From Bacillota bacterium (GTDB lineage Bacteria; Bacillota; Clostridia; Acetivibrionales; JANLFN01), in assembly GCA_023397675.1 (NCBI GenBank), contig JAEWTV010000139.1, forward strand, positions 223,781-287,780: DNA of 64,000 bases, in the 5' to 3' direction. This document shows, in pieces, positions 34,458-44,201 of the stretch. Positions within the stretch are counted from its first letter, which is position 1; every line of letters starts with the position of its first letter. The notes under the pieces were generated by a model. The model saw nothing but the letters and a program-made list of their open reading frames with translations. It had not been told where the DNA came from and made no database searches. A program made the translations under genes and the position numbers.

Positions 34458-36851
34458 ATGTTCAAAAATTTTAAAAGGATAATACAGCATGTTAGATATG
34501 GAGGGGTTGAAGTTGATTTAAGCCCTTATTCAGTTGTGTTGGAACAGATAAATAAATTCAATGTGGAGGATTTAAGTGATACACGACTTAAAGAGATATC
34601 ACAGAGTCTTATTGAACGGGCGCGAAGGGGAATAGAGATGGATGAACTGCTTCCGGAAGCATTCGCACTGGTCAGGGAAGCCTGCAAACGTGTTGTTGGA
34701 CTTAACCCGTTTGATGTTCAGGTAATTGCAGGAATAGCAATATATAAAGGAAAGATAGCAGAAATGCAGACAGGAGAAGGAAAAACGCTGACTGCAGTAT
34801 TTCCAGCTTATTTGAATGCTCTGGCTGGAAAAGGAGTTCATATACTTACTTTTAATGATTATCTTGCAAAGAGGGATGCTGCATGGATGGGTCCGGTTTA
34901 CACCTATTTGGGCTTAACTGTAGGGTATATAAATGAGAAAATGAGTACTGAGCAAAGAAATAAGGCTTATTTGTGTGATATAACCTACATTACCGCAAGA
35001 GAATCAGGCTTTGATTATCTAAGGGATTCTCTTTGTTTCAGCAATTCACAGATGGTCCAGCGTCCATTTAATTGTGCAATAGTCGATGAGGCCGACTCCC
35101 TTATGGTTGATGAGGCAAGAGTTCCGCTTGTCCTTGCTGGAAAAGTGGAAGAACAGGAAAATATCCCGGAGGTAATGAATTTTGTTGTGCTGCAGATGAT
35201 TGAAGGTAAGGATTTTAACACCGACGAATATGAAAGAAGCGTTCATATGACGGATAGAGGGCTTGAAAAGGCTGAGTCCATTCTGAACTGCGGTAACCTT
35301 TATGATGCATCAAACATATGGCTTTTAAGTGCATTGAACTGCGCGCTCCATGCAAGGGTACTTCTTAAGAAGGACCGTGATTATATAGTCCGTAAAAATA
35401 AAATAGAAATTGTTGATGAGTTTACAGGAAGGGTTGCCGATAAGCGGCACTGGCCTGATGGGCTTCAGGCTGCAGTTGAAGCGAAGGAAGACATTAAATC
35501 GGATCAACGCGGAAGAATCCTTAATTCTATTACAATGCAGGACTTTATAAGTCTTTACCCTAAAATCTGTGGAATGACAGGAACTGCCAGAAGTGCTGCA
35601 GAAGAATTAAAGGAATTTTATGGGGTGGATACTGCTATAATCCCTACAAATAAGCCGTGTATAAGGGTTGATCATAGGGATATGATATTTACACACAAGG
35701 AAGCGAAGCTTAAAGCTCTTACGAAGGAAATCATTTCAGTAAATAAAACCGGAAGACCTATACTTATTGGTACTTCAAGTGTTACAGAATCTGAACTGCT
35801 TGCAGATGAAATTGATAAGGAAGGTGTAGCGTGCAGCGTGCTTAATGCAAAAAATGATGAACTTGAAGCTGAGATTGTTGCCCAGGCTGGTAAACTGGGG
35901 GCTGTTACGGTTTCCACCAATATGGCAGGCAGAGGAACTGATATAAAGCTGGGCGGGGAAAATGAAGAGCAGCGTGATGAAGTTATAAAGCTTGGCGGTC
36001 TTTATGTAATAGGCACCAGCAGAAATGAAAGCCTCAGAATTGATAATCAACTCAGAGGGCGTGTGGGACGTCAGGGAGATCCAGGGTCAACAAGGTTTTT
36101 TACAAGCCTTGAGGATGATCTTATGATACGCTACAAGCTAAAAGACATCATTCCTGAAAAATATTACCCTAAACATCAGGATGGACTAATAACTAATAAG
36201 GTTATAATAAACAGGATTATTAGTGCTCAAAAAATTATCGAAGGTCAGAATTTTGATATAAGAAGAAACCTATGCAAATACTCAACAATTACAGAATTGC
36301 AAAGGAAGTCTGTCCATAATATAAGACTTGGACTGTTAAATGGTTCAGGCCAGCTTAATATTCTTGAACATCAGTCAGCTGAACGTTACAGTGAGTTAAC
36401 TGCCCAATTTGGCTTTGATTTGGTCCAAAATGTAGAAAACCAATTATTCATGTACTTCTTAAGCAAATACTGGTCGGATTTTCTGGACTATGCCACCTAT
36501 ATCAAGGAAGGAATACATTTGGTAAGCATAGGCGGCGGTAATCCTTTGTATGAGTTTAACGCCAAGGTTTCTGCTGCTTTTGAAGAAATGAAGATAAAAA
36601 TTATAAGCAGTATGGTTAATACATTTAACAAGGCTTATATAGACGAAAACGGAATCAATATGGACAAAGAAGGCCTCAAAGCACCGTCTTCAACCTGGAC
36701 CTATATTGTAGATGATACTGCTGAACAGTTTGGAATGCTTGGGCTTCTCGGAAATGCGGTTGCGTATGCGGCAAATCCATTGCTTATACCTGCTCTGATA
36801 ATTACAGGTATAATAAACAGGTTTTTCAAAAGGAAAATAGATATTGAATAG
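34458..36851 (+). CDS. SecA-type translocase ATPase, divergent paralogue
   Basis: A 797-residue SecA-family ATPase. Walker A MQTGEGKT (103-110), the DEAD-like VDEADSLMVDEAR (near 210), TNMAGRGTDIKLGG and QLRGRVGRQGDPG are intact, so it should hydrolyse ATP. It is shorter than housekeeping SecA and lacks the C-terminal cysteine zinc motif. In place of it stands a hydrophobic segment (NAVAYAANPLLIPALIITGI) with a basic end. This points to a second SecA, in the sense of SecA2, which exports a special subset of proteins. AGGAGGG precedes the ATG. Housekeeping SecA must be elsewhere. Confidence 0.85.
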   Translation: MFKNFKRIIQHVRYGGVEVDLSPYSVVLEQINKFNVEDLSDTRLKEISQSLIERARRGIEMDELLPEAFALVREACKRVVGLNPFDVQVIAGIAIYKGKIAEMQTGEGKTLTAVFPAYLNALAGKGVHILTFNDYLAKRDAAWMGPVYTYLGLTVGYINEKMSTEQRNKAYLCDITYITARESGFDYLRDSLCFSNSQMVQRPFNCAIVDEADSLMVDEARVPLVLAGKVEEQENIPEVMNFVVLQMIEGKDFNTDEYERSVHMTDRGLEKAESILNCGNLYDASNIWLLSALNCALHARVLLKKDRDYIVRKNKIEIVDEFTGRVADKRHWPDGLQAAVEAKEDIKSDQRGRILNSITMQDFISLYPKICGMTGTARSAAEELKEFYGVDTAIIPTNKPCIRVDHRDMIFTHKEAKLKALTKEIISVNKTGRPILIGTSSVTESELLADEIDKEGVACSVLNAKNDELEAEIVAQAGKLGAVTVSTNMAGRGTDIKLGGENEEQRDEVIKLGGLYVIGTSRNESLRIDNQLRGRVGRQGDPGSTRFFTSLEDDLMIRYKLKDIIPEKYYPKHQDGLITNKVIINRIISAQKIIEGQNFDIRRNLCKYSTITELQRKSVHNIRLGLLNGSGQLNILEHQSAERYSELTAQFGFDLVQNVENQLFMYFLSKYWSDFLDYATYIKEGIHLVSIGGGNPLYEFNAKVSAAFEEMKIKIISSMVNTFNKAYIDENGINMDKEGLKAPSSTWTYIVDDTAEQFGMLGLLGNAVAYAANPLLIPALIITGIINRFFKRKIDIE

Positions 36852-36926
36852 AATGAAGTATAAGTTAAACTTCCTCCGTTTAATAAATTGAAAAAGCTTT
36901 TTTATTAAATGTTTGGAGGAAGAAAA

Positions 36927-37451
36927 ATGAGTAATAAAAATCGTTTAACAGGTTTTATACTGATTTTAGTAGGCTGTGTGTTGCTGATTGCAAACACCTT
37001 ATTGAATATTTTTGATTTTGGAGAAGGAGTATGGCCTTATACAGTAATATGCATGGGTATAATCTTTGAAGTGGCATATTTTTATACAAGGAAGGTTCCT
37101 GCACTGTTGATACCGGGTGCCATACTCTGTACCAATGGGTTGCTGTTTGTGTTTGAAAGCAATACAAACTGGGAGCATGCAGCGTTTACCTGGCCAGTAT
37201 ATACTTTCGGGGTAGTAATCGGATTGTTTCAGTATTATTTATACGGTAACAAAAACAAAGGTGTTTTTATCTCAATGATGATGCTTTTATCCATAACTGT
37301 ATTAGGTTTGGTAATTGCAGCTTTTGAGATTCTTTCCTGTTGGAAGTACTTTGGTGGTGTTATGCCTTCTTTTATTCTGATAGGCCTGGGATTGGCAACA
37401 TTAATTATAAAGAAAAAAATTATTAACACATTAGGCGAAAGTATGAAGTAG
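36927..37451 (+). CDS. LiaI/DUF5668-like membrane protein, copy 1
   Basis: A 174-residue protein with about six hydrophobic helices. The opening helix (TGFILILVGCVLLIANTLL) and the WPYTVICMGIIFE segment resemble the membrane domain of LiaF/LiaI-type envelope stress proteins (DUF5668-like). ATG 36927 is chosen after GGAGGAAG. The next gene encodes a paralogue of nearly the same length. No DNA-binding or enzymatic domain is present. Confidence 0.75.
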   Translation: MSNKNRLTGFILILVGCVLLIANTLLNIFDFGEGVWPYTVICMGIIFEVAYFYTRKVPALLIPGAILCTNGLLFVFESNTNWEHAAFTWPVYTFGVVIGLFQYYLYGNKNKGVFISMMMLLSITVLGLVIAAFEILSCWKYFGGVMPSFILIGLGLATLIIKKKIINTLGESMK

Positions 37452-37512
37452 TAAAAAAATATATTACGTATAATTAGTTAGTTGTGAAATTAATTTATGG
37501 AGGGTAATTAAA

Positions 37513-38028
37513 ATGCGTAAGGGAAATATGTTCTTTGGAGTTCTATTAGTTTTAATTGGTTGTGCCTTGTTATTTACAAACTATGTTTTGGATATACAGA
37601 TATTTGATTTCGGTCAAAATGATTTTTGGCCGTTTATAGTAGTAGGTGTAGGTGTAATATTTGAAGCATCCTATTTCTTATCCCGCAAAGCTCCGGGACT
37701 TCTTGTTCCAGGAGGCATTATAACAGTCTGCGGACTGCTGTTCCTGTTTGAAGTAGCTACCAATTGGAAGTTTGCGGCTTATACATGGCCGGTATATATT
37801 TTTTCAGTAGCTTTTGGTCTATTCCAGCTTTACTTTTTCGGTGCAAGAAAAAGGGGTCTCCTTATTGCAGCATCAATTATGCTTCTGGCAACGGGTTTTG
37901 GAGTAATCATCGCAGTATTTGAAAGCCTTTCAAAGTGGTCGGATTTTGGAAGTATAATTATAGCCGCATTTCTTATTATAACTGGGCTTGTGGTTGTATT
38001 CGGAAAAGGCAAAAAGATTAGTGTATAA
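37513..38028 (+). CDS. LiaI/DUF5668-like membrane protein, copy 2
   Basis: A 171-residue paralogue of the preceding protein; both share LxGCxLLxxN near the start, a WPxxVxxxGxIFExxYF segment, an LLFxFExxTNW stretch and TWPVYxFxxxxGLFQ. GGAGGG lies before the ATG. The pair arose by tandem duplication and may form a hetero-oligomer. Related membrane domains take part in sensing cell-wall antibiotics in Bacillus, which is a hint, not proof, of function. Confidence 0.75.
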   Translation: MRKGNMFFGVLLVLIGCALLFTNYVLDIQIFDFGQNDFWPFIVVGVGVIFEASYFLSRKAPGLLVPGGIITVCGLLFLFEVATNWKFAAYTWPVYIFSVAFGLFQLYFFGARKRGLLIAASIMLLATGFGVIIAVFESLSKWSDFGSIIIAAFLIITGLVVVFGKGKKISV

Positions 38029-38054
38029 AAAATAATAGTAGATTTGCATTTACC

Positions 38055-38086
38055 AAAGACCGGGTTTTACAGCCTGGTCTTTATTT
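38055..38086 (+). terminator. Terminator after the paralogous membrane genes
   Basis: AAAGACC-GG pairs with CC-GGTCTTT, with one G.T pair, around an eight-base loop; TTATTTG follows. Confidence 0.8.
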
Positions 38087-38189
38087 GTGCTCCTCGTGTT
38101 ATTAACTTTTGTTTATTGTGGTATAATATGGACCATAAAACATTATTAGAATTGAACTTTTATTTAAGATATATCTCTGGAGGAAGAAA

Positions 38190-39056
38190 ATGATTATAGC
38201 AAATGACTGGATGGATTATGAACTTTTAGATACAGGCAATGGTGAAAAACTTGAACGTTGGGGAAAAACAGTTCTGATAAGACCCGACCCACAGATAATC
38301 TGGCCTTCTTCTGGACAGGAAAAGCTTTGGAAAACGGCAGATGCCCATTATCACAGAAGCAGCAGCGGAGGGGGAAAGTGGGAATACATAAATAAGGTAC
38401 CAGACAGATGGTCGGTATCCTATGACAAACTTTCCTTTCATATAAAACCGACAGATTTTAAGCATACTGGTTTGTTCCCAGAGCAGGCTGCCAACTGGAA
38501 ATGGATAATAGAAAGGATAAAGTCCCGGAAGGGCCCGGTAAGTGTACTTAATCTATTTGCATATACCGGAGGCGCAACCGTAGCGGCTGCATATGCGGGT
38601 GCTGAGGTGTGCCATGTTGATGCTGCAAAAGGCATGGTGAACTGGGCGAAGGAAAACATAGAACTATCAGGACTTAAGGATAAGCCTGTAAGGTTTATAA
38701 CAGATGATGTAATAAAATTTGTTCAAAGAGAAAAAAGAAGGGGCAAGGTTTATGATGCGGTAATAATGGATCCTCCCTCATACGGAAGAGGTCCAAGGGG
38801 AGAAATATGGAAGATTGAGGATGCCCTTTATGGATTTATGGAGGAATGTTTGGGCATACTGTCTCCTGAACCTTTATTTGTCCTTATAAATTCCTATACA
38901 ACGGGCTTTTCTCCAACGGTACTTTCAAATATTCTTAAAATGCTTATTGAAAAGAAATATGGCGGAAAGTCATCCTGCGGAGAGGTTGGACTACCTGTAA
39001 CCGCAACAAAACTGATTTTGCCCTGTGGGATTTACGGCAGGTGGGAGGCATTATAA
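38190..39056 (+). CDS. Class I SAM-dependent methyltransferase (RlmK-like)
   Basis: A 288-residue methyltransferase. The SAM-binding motif is LNLFAYTGGATVAAAYAGA (near 115-133) with VDAAKG as motif II, and the catalytic-type DPPSYGRGP motif is near 193. This pattern matches the RlmI/RlmK family that makes m5C or m7G in 23S rRNA, though the protein lacks a PUA domain. It is followed one base later by a pseudouridine synthase gene and then a THUMP methyltransferase, which supports a role in RNA modification. Confidence 0.85.
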   Translation: MIIANDWMDYELLDTGNGEKLERWGKTVLIRPDPQIIWPSSGQEKLWKTADAHYHRSSSGGGKWEYINKVPDRWSVSYDKLSFHIKPTDFKHTGLFPEQAANWKWIIERIKSRKGPVSVLNLFAYTGGATVAAAYAGAEVCHVDAAKGMVNWAKENIELSGLKDKPVRFITDDVIKFVQREKRRGKVYDAVIMDPPSYGRGPRGEIWKIEDALYGFMEECLGILSPEPLFVLINSYTTGFSPTVLSNILKMLIEKKYGGKSSCGEVGLPVTATKLILPCGIYGRWEAL

Positions 39057-39057
39057 G

Positions 39058-39723
39058 TTGAAAATTATTTTTGAGGACAATCATCTGCTGGTAGTTGAAA
39101 AGCCTGTTAATGTTCCTTCACAGCAGGATGAATCAGGTGATCCGGATATGCTGACCATCCTAAAGGAAGATATTAAGCGGCGTTACAATAAGCCGGGGAA
39201 TGTGTTCCTTGGGCTTGTACACAGGCTGGATAGGCCTGTTGGAGGGGTTATGGTTTTTGCCAGAACTTCAAAAGCTGCATCAAGGCTTTCTGAACAGGTA
39301 AGGAGCAGAACCTTTAAAAAGACCTATCTTGCAGTCGTCCACGGTATCATTGACAAACAGGAAGGCACCTTAAAAAACTATCTTTTGAAGGATAATGATA
39401 AAAACATTGTTAAAGCGGTTAATGAAAATACGGAAGGTTCAAAGCTTGCAGTACTGGATTATATGGTTGTTTCCTCTTGCCAGAATCTAAGCCTGGTAAA
39501 AATAAATTTACATACGGGCAGGCCGCATCAGATACGGGTACAGTTTGCACAAATAGGACATTCGCTGTTCGGAGACAGAAAATACGGTGCAAAGCTCAGT
39601 AAAGACGGACAACAGCTTGCTTTGTGGTCACATGGACTCATTATAGAACATCCTACACTGAAAACAGAACTTAAATTTGAAAGTAATCTGCCTGATATTG
39701 TTCCGTGGAGTTATTTTAAATAA
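39058..39723 (+). CDS. RluA family pseudouridine synthase
   Basis: A 221-residue enzyme that isomerises uridine in RNA. The catalytic aspartate lies in LVHRLDRPVGGVMVFA, and the later GRPHQIRVQFAQIGHSLFGDRKYG motif is typical of RluA-type synthases. No S4 domain is present. The start is TTG 39058, since GGGAGG lies 9 bases before it within the preceding gene and the product then begins at the domain (KIIFEDNHLLVVEKP). The target RNA site cannot be inferred. Confidence 0.92.
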   Translation: MKIIFEDNHLLVVEKPVNVPSQQDESGDPDMLTILKEDIKRRYNKPGNVFLGLVHRLDRPVGGVMVFARTSKAASRLSEQVRSRTFKKTYLAVVHGIIDKQEGTLKNYLLKDNDKNIVKAVNENTEGSKLAVLDYMVVSSCQNLSLVKINLHTGRPHQIRVQFAQIGHSLFGDRKYGAKLSKDGQQLALWSHGLIIEHPTLKTELKFESNLPDIVPWSYFK

Positions 39724-39770
39724 TAATAGATTTAATTACATAAAAACATTATTTATTGATGGAGGGCACA

Positions 39771-40943
39771 ATGCCTAAGATTGATCTAATTGCTACAACA
39801 GCCTTTGGAATAGAAGCAGTAACTGCAAGAGAACTTACAAAACTAGGATATGAAGACCAGATGGTTGAGAACGGAAGGGTGCTTTACAGGGGAGATGAAA
39901 GCGCAATCTGTAAAAGCAATATGTGGTTAAGAACCGCAGAAAGAGTGCTTATCAGGATGGGTGAATTCACTGCACTTTCTTTTGAAGAACTGTTTGAAAA
40001 AACAAAAGCGCTTCCTTGGGATGAATGGCTTCCCGAAAACGCAGAGTTCCCTGTGGAGGGAAAATCCATAAAGTCAAAGCTTTTCAGCGTTCCTGACTGC
40101 CAGGCTATAGTTAAAAAAGCAGTTGTAGAAAAAATGAAACAGAGATATAAGAAGCAGTGGTTTGAAGAAAACGGGCCCAAGTATGTAATAGAGGTTGCTC
40201 TGTTAAAAGATGTTGCAACCCTCACAATAGATACAAGCGGATCGGGGCTTCACAAAAGGGGTTACAGAAAGCTTGTAGGTGAAGCACCTCTTAAGGAGAC
40301 CCTGGCCTCAGCGATGCTTCTCATCAGCAGGTGGAATAAGGATAGAATCCTTGTAGATCCTTTTTGCGGTACCGGAACTATCCCGATAGAAGCGGCACTT
40401 ATAGGGCTTAATATTGCACCAGGATTAAAGAGGGAATTCGCTTCCGAAAAATGGCCCAGAATCCCAAGTAAACTCTGGGAGGATGTCAGGAATGAGGCTG
40501 AAAGTCTTGTGGAATCAGGCAGAGAACTGAATATACAGGGGTACGATATAAGTGAAGACGCTTTAAGTCTGGCCCGTTATCACGCGAAACAAGCTGGTGT
40601 TGAATCCGTAGTTCATTTACAGAAAAGAGCGGTAGCAGATTTAAGCTCACACTATAAATATGGCATTATAATGTGCAATCCTCCATATGGTGAACGCCTT
40701 GGTGAACTTAAGGACGTTGAAAAGCTTTACAAACAAATGGGTGCAGTATTTAAGAAACTGGACATGTGGTCGTATTATATAATTTCTTCGCACCCTGAAT
40801 TCGAAAAAATCTTCGGACGAAGAGCAGATAAAAAGAGAAAGCTTTATAACGGCAGAATTCAATGCAACTATTTTCAGTATTTTGGACCTCCACCACCTAG
40901 AAACAGGGTTGTAACTGAAGAAGAAAACAATAAAAATGTTTGA
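39771..40943 (+). CDS. THUMP-domain RNA methyltransferase (RlmL-like)
   Basis: A 390-residue enzyme. An N-terminal ferredoxin-like plus THUMP region (residues 1-160) binds RNA; the methyltransferase part has DPFCGTGTIPIEAALIG (SAM motif I) and the catalytic MCNPPYGERLG (NPPY) near 300. This is the layout of the N-terminal half of RlmL, which makes m2G in 23S rRNA. GGAGGG stands 5 bases before ATG 39771. Together with the two preceding genes it forms an RNA-modification block. Confidence 0.9.
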   Translation: MPKIDLIATTAFGIEAVTARELTKLGYEDQMVENGRVLYRGDESAICKSNMWLRTAERVLIRMGEFTALSFEELFEKTKALPWDEWLPENAEFPVEGKSIKSKLFSVPDCQAIVKKAVVEKMKQRYKKQWFEENGPKYVIEVALLKDVATLTIDTSGSGLHKRGYRKLVGEAPLKETLASAMLLISRWNKDRILVDPFCGTGTIPIEAALIGLNIAPGLKREFASEKWPRIPSKLWEDVRNEAESLVESGRELNIQGYDISEDALSLARYHAKQAGVESVVHLQKRAVADLSSHYKYGIIMCNPPYGERLGELKDVEKLYKQMGAVFKKLDMWSYYIISSHPEFEKIFGRRADKKRKLYNGRIQCNYFQYFGPPPPRNRVVTEEENNKNV

Positions 40944-41014
40944 CTTATATAGTGTATTAACTTATCATAGTTTAATAACAGGGATCAATGTAGAATGGTA
41001 GGGGGAGTATTCAT

Positions 41015-42286
41015 ATGCTTCTTAAGGTAGGTAAGTCAACAGTTGCCGGAAAAGTAAGAATACCCGGTTCAAAATCACACACTATAAGAGCTCTTTTTAT
41101 CTCAAGCCTTTCACAAGGGAAATCCGAGATTGTTTCACCGCTTGTTTCCAATGATGCGCTTTCCGCTGTGGATACTTGTATCGCTTTGGGAGCAAGAATT
41201 GACAAACTGGACGGAAAATTTATTGTTAATGGTTTTGGGAAAAGGCCAATAACTCCTGATGATGTAATAAATGTAGGCAATTCGGGTACTACGCTTAGAT
41301 TCGCTGTAATGGCAGCAGCCCTGGGAGAAAGCTATTCCATTTTTACAGGAGATTACCAGATTAGAAGAAGACCATTACAGCCATTGCTTGATACAATCAA
41401 TGACCTTGGGGGTCTGGCTTTTGCATCAAAGGGTAATGGAATGGCGCCTGTATTTATAAAAGGACGTGCAAAAGGCGGAAAAACATCTTTGAACGCAGTT
41501 ACATCCCAATACCTCTCTTCTGTTTTAATAAGTTCACCACTTTTAGAAAATGATACGGAAATTAATTTAACTTGCCTTAATGAAGTGCCATATGTTGAGA
41601 TGACTTTATGGTGGCTTGACAAGCAGGGAATCAAATATGAAAATAATGACTTTAAAAGCTTTCTGATAAAAGGTTCACAGCAATATAAACCCTTTAGTAT
41701 GCCTATTCCTGGTGATTTTTCTTCAGCTACCTTTTTTATGGTACTAGCAGCAATATCCGGTGGGGAGTTTGTACTCGAAAACCTTGATATGACTGATCCA
41801 CAGGGAGATAAACTCGTTTTATCCATCCTAGAAGATATGGGAGCCGAAGTTCAAAAGTTTGATAAAAGCATAAGAATCAAGGGAAAGACACTCAAAGGTA
41901 TTGAAATTGATATGAATTCAATACCTGACGCACTTCCGGCAATGGCAGTTGCAGGCTGCTTCGCACAGGGTGAAACAAGACTTTTAAATGTTCCCCAGGC
42001 AAGGCTTAAAGAGACCGACAGAATCCATACAATGTGTGAAGAACTCAAAAAAATGGGTGCGGACATTGAGGAACTTGCTGATGGACTCATTATAAGACAA
42101 AGCAAGCTTAAGGGCTGCAGAGTAAGCGGGCATGATGACCACAGGATAGTAATGGCGCTTGCGGTTGCCGGTTTGAATACTGATGGTGAAACAATAATAG
42201 ATACAGCTGAAGCAATGAATGTCACTTTTCCTGAGTTTGTGGATTTGATGCATTCGTGCGGAGGGAAAATGGAGTTGATGGAATGA
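41015..42286 (+). CDS. aroA: 3-phosphoshikimate 1-carboxyvinyltransferase (EPSP synthase)
   Basis: A 423-residue enzyme of the shikimate pathway that adds enolpyruvyl from PEP to shikimate-3-phosphate. Conserved features include GSKSHTIRAL near the start (substrate-binding), NVGNSGTTLRF with the PEP-loop and DYQIRRRPLQPLL. The latter segment and the overall sequence fit the bacterial enzyme. AGGGGGAG stands before the ATG. It overlaps aroK by four bases (ATGA) and leads the aroA-aroK-aroC operon. Confidence 0.96.
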   Translation: MLLKVGKSTVAGKVRIPGSKSHTIRALFISSLSQGKSEIVSPLVSNDALSAVDTCIALGARIDKLDGKFIVNGFGKRPITPDDVINVGNSGTTLRFAVMAAALGESYSIFTGDYQIRRRPLQPLLDTINDLGGLAFASKGNGMAPVFIKGRAKGGKTSLNAVTSQYLSSVLISSPLLENDTEINLTCLNEVPYVEMTLWWLDKQGIKYENNDFKSFLIKGSQQYKPFSMPIPGDFSSATFFMVLAAISGGEFVLENLDMTDPQGDKLVLSILEDMGAEVQKFDKSIRIKGKTLKGIEIDMNSIPDALPAMAVAGCFAQGETRLLNVPQARLKETDRIHTMCEELKKMGADIEELADGLIIRQSKLKGCRVSGHDDHRIVMALAVAGLNTDGETIIDTAEAMNVTFPEFVDLMHSCGGKMELME

Positions 42287-42795
42287 ACATAGTTCTTATT
42301 GGAATGCCCAGCTCTGGAAAGACAACAGTAGGAAAACCTTTGGCATTTCGCCTTTGTATGGGTTTTGCAGATACCGATGCAGTAATCCGTGAAAGGGAAA
42401 ACAGGGAACTTAGTTCTATTGTTAACGAAGATGGGCTGCAGCATTTTTTACATATTCAAGAATCAGTACTGTTGGGGTTACATTATGATAATTATGTAAT
42501 ATCAACCGGTGGAAGCGCGGTATACAGTGACAAGTCAATGCAGCATCTGAAAAAAAACGGTATTATTGTATATTTGAAAGTCAGTTACGAGGATATAGAA
42601 AAAAGAATTACCAGCAAACGCAGATTCGCTCGTAACAGTGAACAAACCTTGCTTGATTTATATAATGAAAGAACACCTTTATATGAGAAATATACGGATA
42701 TGACTGTTGAATGCGCAGGAAAAACCGTGGAAGAAATCACTGCGGAGATAGCTTTATATTATGAAAAAATAGTTCTTGGAGGGCAACTTATATGA
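42283..42795 (+). CDS. aroK: Shikimate kinase
   Basis: A 170-residue kinase that phosphorylates shikimate with ATP. Walker A GMPSSGKTT is at 7-15, FADTDAVIRE holds the shikimate-binding aspartate, STGGSAV is the glycine-rich motif and RRFARN the lid arginine region. ATG 42283 overlaps the aroA stop; an upstream GTG would give an N-terminal extension unusual for the family. It overlaps the aroC gene too, so all three genes are translationally coupled. Confidence 0.94.
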   Translation: MNIVLIGMPSSGKTTVGKPLAFRLCMGFADTDAVIRERENRELSSIVNEDGLQHFLHIQESVLLGLHYDNYVISTGGSAVYSDKSMQHLKKNGIIVYLKVSYEDIEKRITSKRRFARNSEQTLLDLYNERTPLYEKYTDMTVECAGKTVEEITAEIALYYEKIVLGGQLI

Positions 42796-43970
42796 TGGGA
42801 AATACCTTTGGAAGGCTTTTTAGGATAACAACCTGCGGTGAATCATACGGCGGAGCCTTTAGGAAAAATCCTGACATCCCCAAAGAATTATACGGGGGAT
42901 TAATGGCGATAGTTGATGGTGTGCCGCCAGGACTTAAAATAACACCTGAACTTATTCAGTCTGAACTGGATAAAAGACGCCCCGGTCAGTCTGAGTTGGA
43001 TACACCCAGAAAAGAGAAAGATAAAGTGTATATTTTTTCAGGTGTCATGGAAAACGATGTATCAACTGGTGCTCCAGTTGGGCTCATTATTCCTAATATT
43101 GATATTGACAACGAACATGTAGAAAAACACAGGTATTTTAAAGATTTTATAAGGCCTGGGCAGGCAGGGTATACCTATTATAAAAAGTATGGGCAGAATG
43201 CTGATTTATACGGAGCAGGCAGAGCTTCTGCGCGTGAAACTGCAGCAAGGGTTGCAGGAGGTGCTATAGCCAAGGCGGTCCTTGATGAGATGAATATTGA
43301 TGTTATTGCGTATGTAACTGAGGTTCACGGAATTAAAGCAAAGCCTGTAAGTTATGAGATTGCAAAAGCAAATTATCGAATGAATGACATTAATTGCCCT
43401 GACACAGAAGCTGCCGGACAAATGATAAAGGAAATCCTGAAAATAAAAGCTGAAGGTGATTCCTGTGGTGGTGTGGTTGAAATTGTTGCAAGAAATGTAC
43501 CTGCAGGGCTTGGAGAGCCTGTGTTTGACAAGCTGAGTGCTACATTGGCTCATGGCTTGATGTCTATTGGGGCAGTAAAGGGTATTGAATTTGGTTCTGG
43601 CTTTGAAAGTGCTGGGATGAAAGGTTCTGAATCAAATGATACGCCTGTTATAGATGAAGACACTGGGAAGGTGACATTTAAAACAAATAATGCCGGTGGA
43701 CTTCTTGGTGGGATATCTACAGGGCAGGATATCAGAATCAGAGTTGCGGTAAAACCTACACCGACAATCTCTGTTACGCAGTCTACAGTGGATACAGTTA
43801 ATTTAAAAAACACAGATATTTCTTTTAAAACCAGGAATGACCCATGTATTTGTCCTCGTATTTGCCCTGTATGTGAGGCAATGGTAAGAATTGCTTTGCT
43901 TGACGCAATATTTGTGTCACAAAGTTTTAATTGTGTTTCGCCTATAGATTCCAAGTGGAACAAATTATAA
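42792..43970 (+). CDS. aroC: Chorismate synthase
   Basis: A 392-residue FMN-dependent enzyme that makes chorismate from EPSP. Hallmarks are GNTFGRLFRITTCGESYG at the start (seen here as NTFGRLFRITTCGES), the GRASARETAARVAGG motif in the middle, and RNDPCICPRICPVCEAM near the end. GGAGGG stands 8 bases before the first of two adjacent ATG codons. It completes the operon; a terminator follows. The last 30 residues are as expected for the family. Confidence 0.96.
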   Translation: MMGNTFGRLFRITTCGESYGGAFRKNPDIPKELYGGLMAIVDGVPPGLKITPELIQSELDKRRPGQSELDTPRKEKDKVYIFSGVMENDVSTGAPVGLIIPNIDIDNEHVEKHRYFKDFIRPGQAGYTYYKKYGQNADLYGAGRASARETAARVAGGAIAKAVLDEMNIDVIAYVTEVHGIKAKPVSYEIAKANYRMNDINCPDTEAAGQMIKEILKIKAEGDSCGGVVEIVARNVPAGLGEPVFDKLSATLAHGLMSIGAVKGIEFGSGFESAGMKGSESNDTPVIDEDTGKVTFKTNNAGGLLGGISTGQDIRIRVAVKPTPTISVTQSTVDTVNLKNTDISFKTRNDPCICPRICPVCEAMVRIALLDAIFVSQSFNCVSPIDSKWNKL

Positions 43971-43982
43971 TTAATTTTACAG

Positions 43983-44022
43983 AAAATAAAGGCAAAGAAA
44001 ACCTTTGCTTTTATTTTTTTTG
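43983..44022 (+). terminator. Terminator after aroC
   Basis: AAATAAAGGCAAAG pairs with CTTTGCTTTTATTT, with a mismatch, around an AAAAC loop, followed by a T-run. Confidence 0.82.
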
Positions 44023-44201
44023 AAATTTTTGAAGGAATTTTAAGATTTATGTCAAATTATATTTAGTAGTAATTAAAAATATGGAAAAGGACATTTGAAA
44101 TTGTACTAATGGATGACTCATGTCTATGGGCTTTTGTCTTTTATGTCTCAACTAACCCTGCTGTCAATTGTTTTTTCCTTTATTGTTAGGAGTGTAATAA
44201 A

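Noticed and set aside
44041..44100. Spo0A box and sigma-H promoter before spo0A
   Set aside because: TGTCAAA at 44050-44056 is one base off the 0A-box core and no well-spaced sigma-H promoter is found; too weak to annotate as a site.
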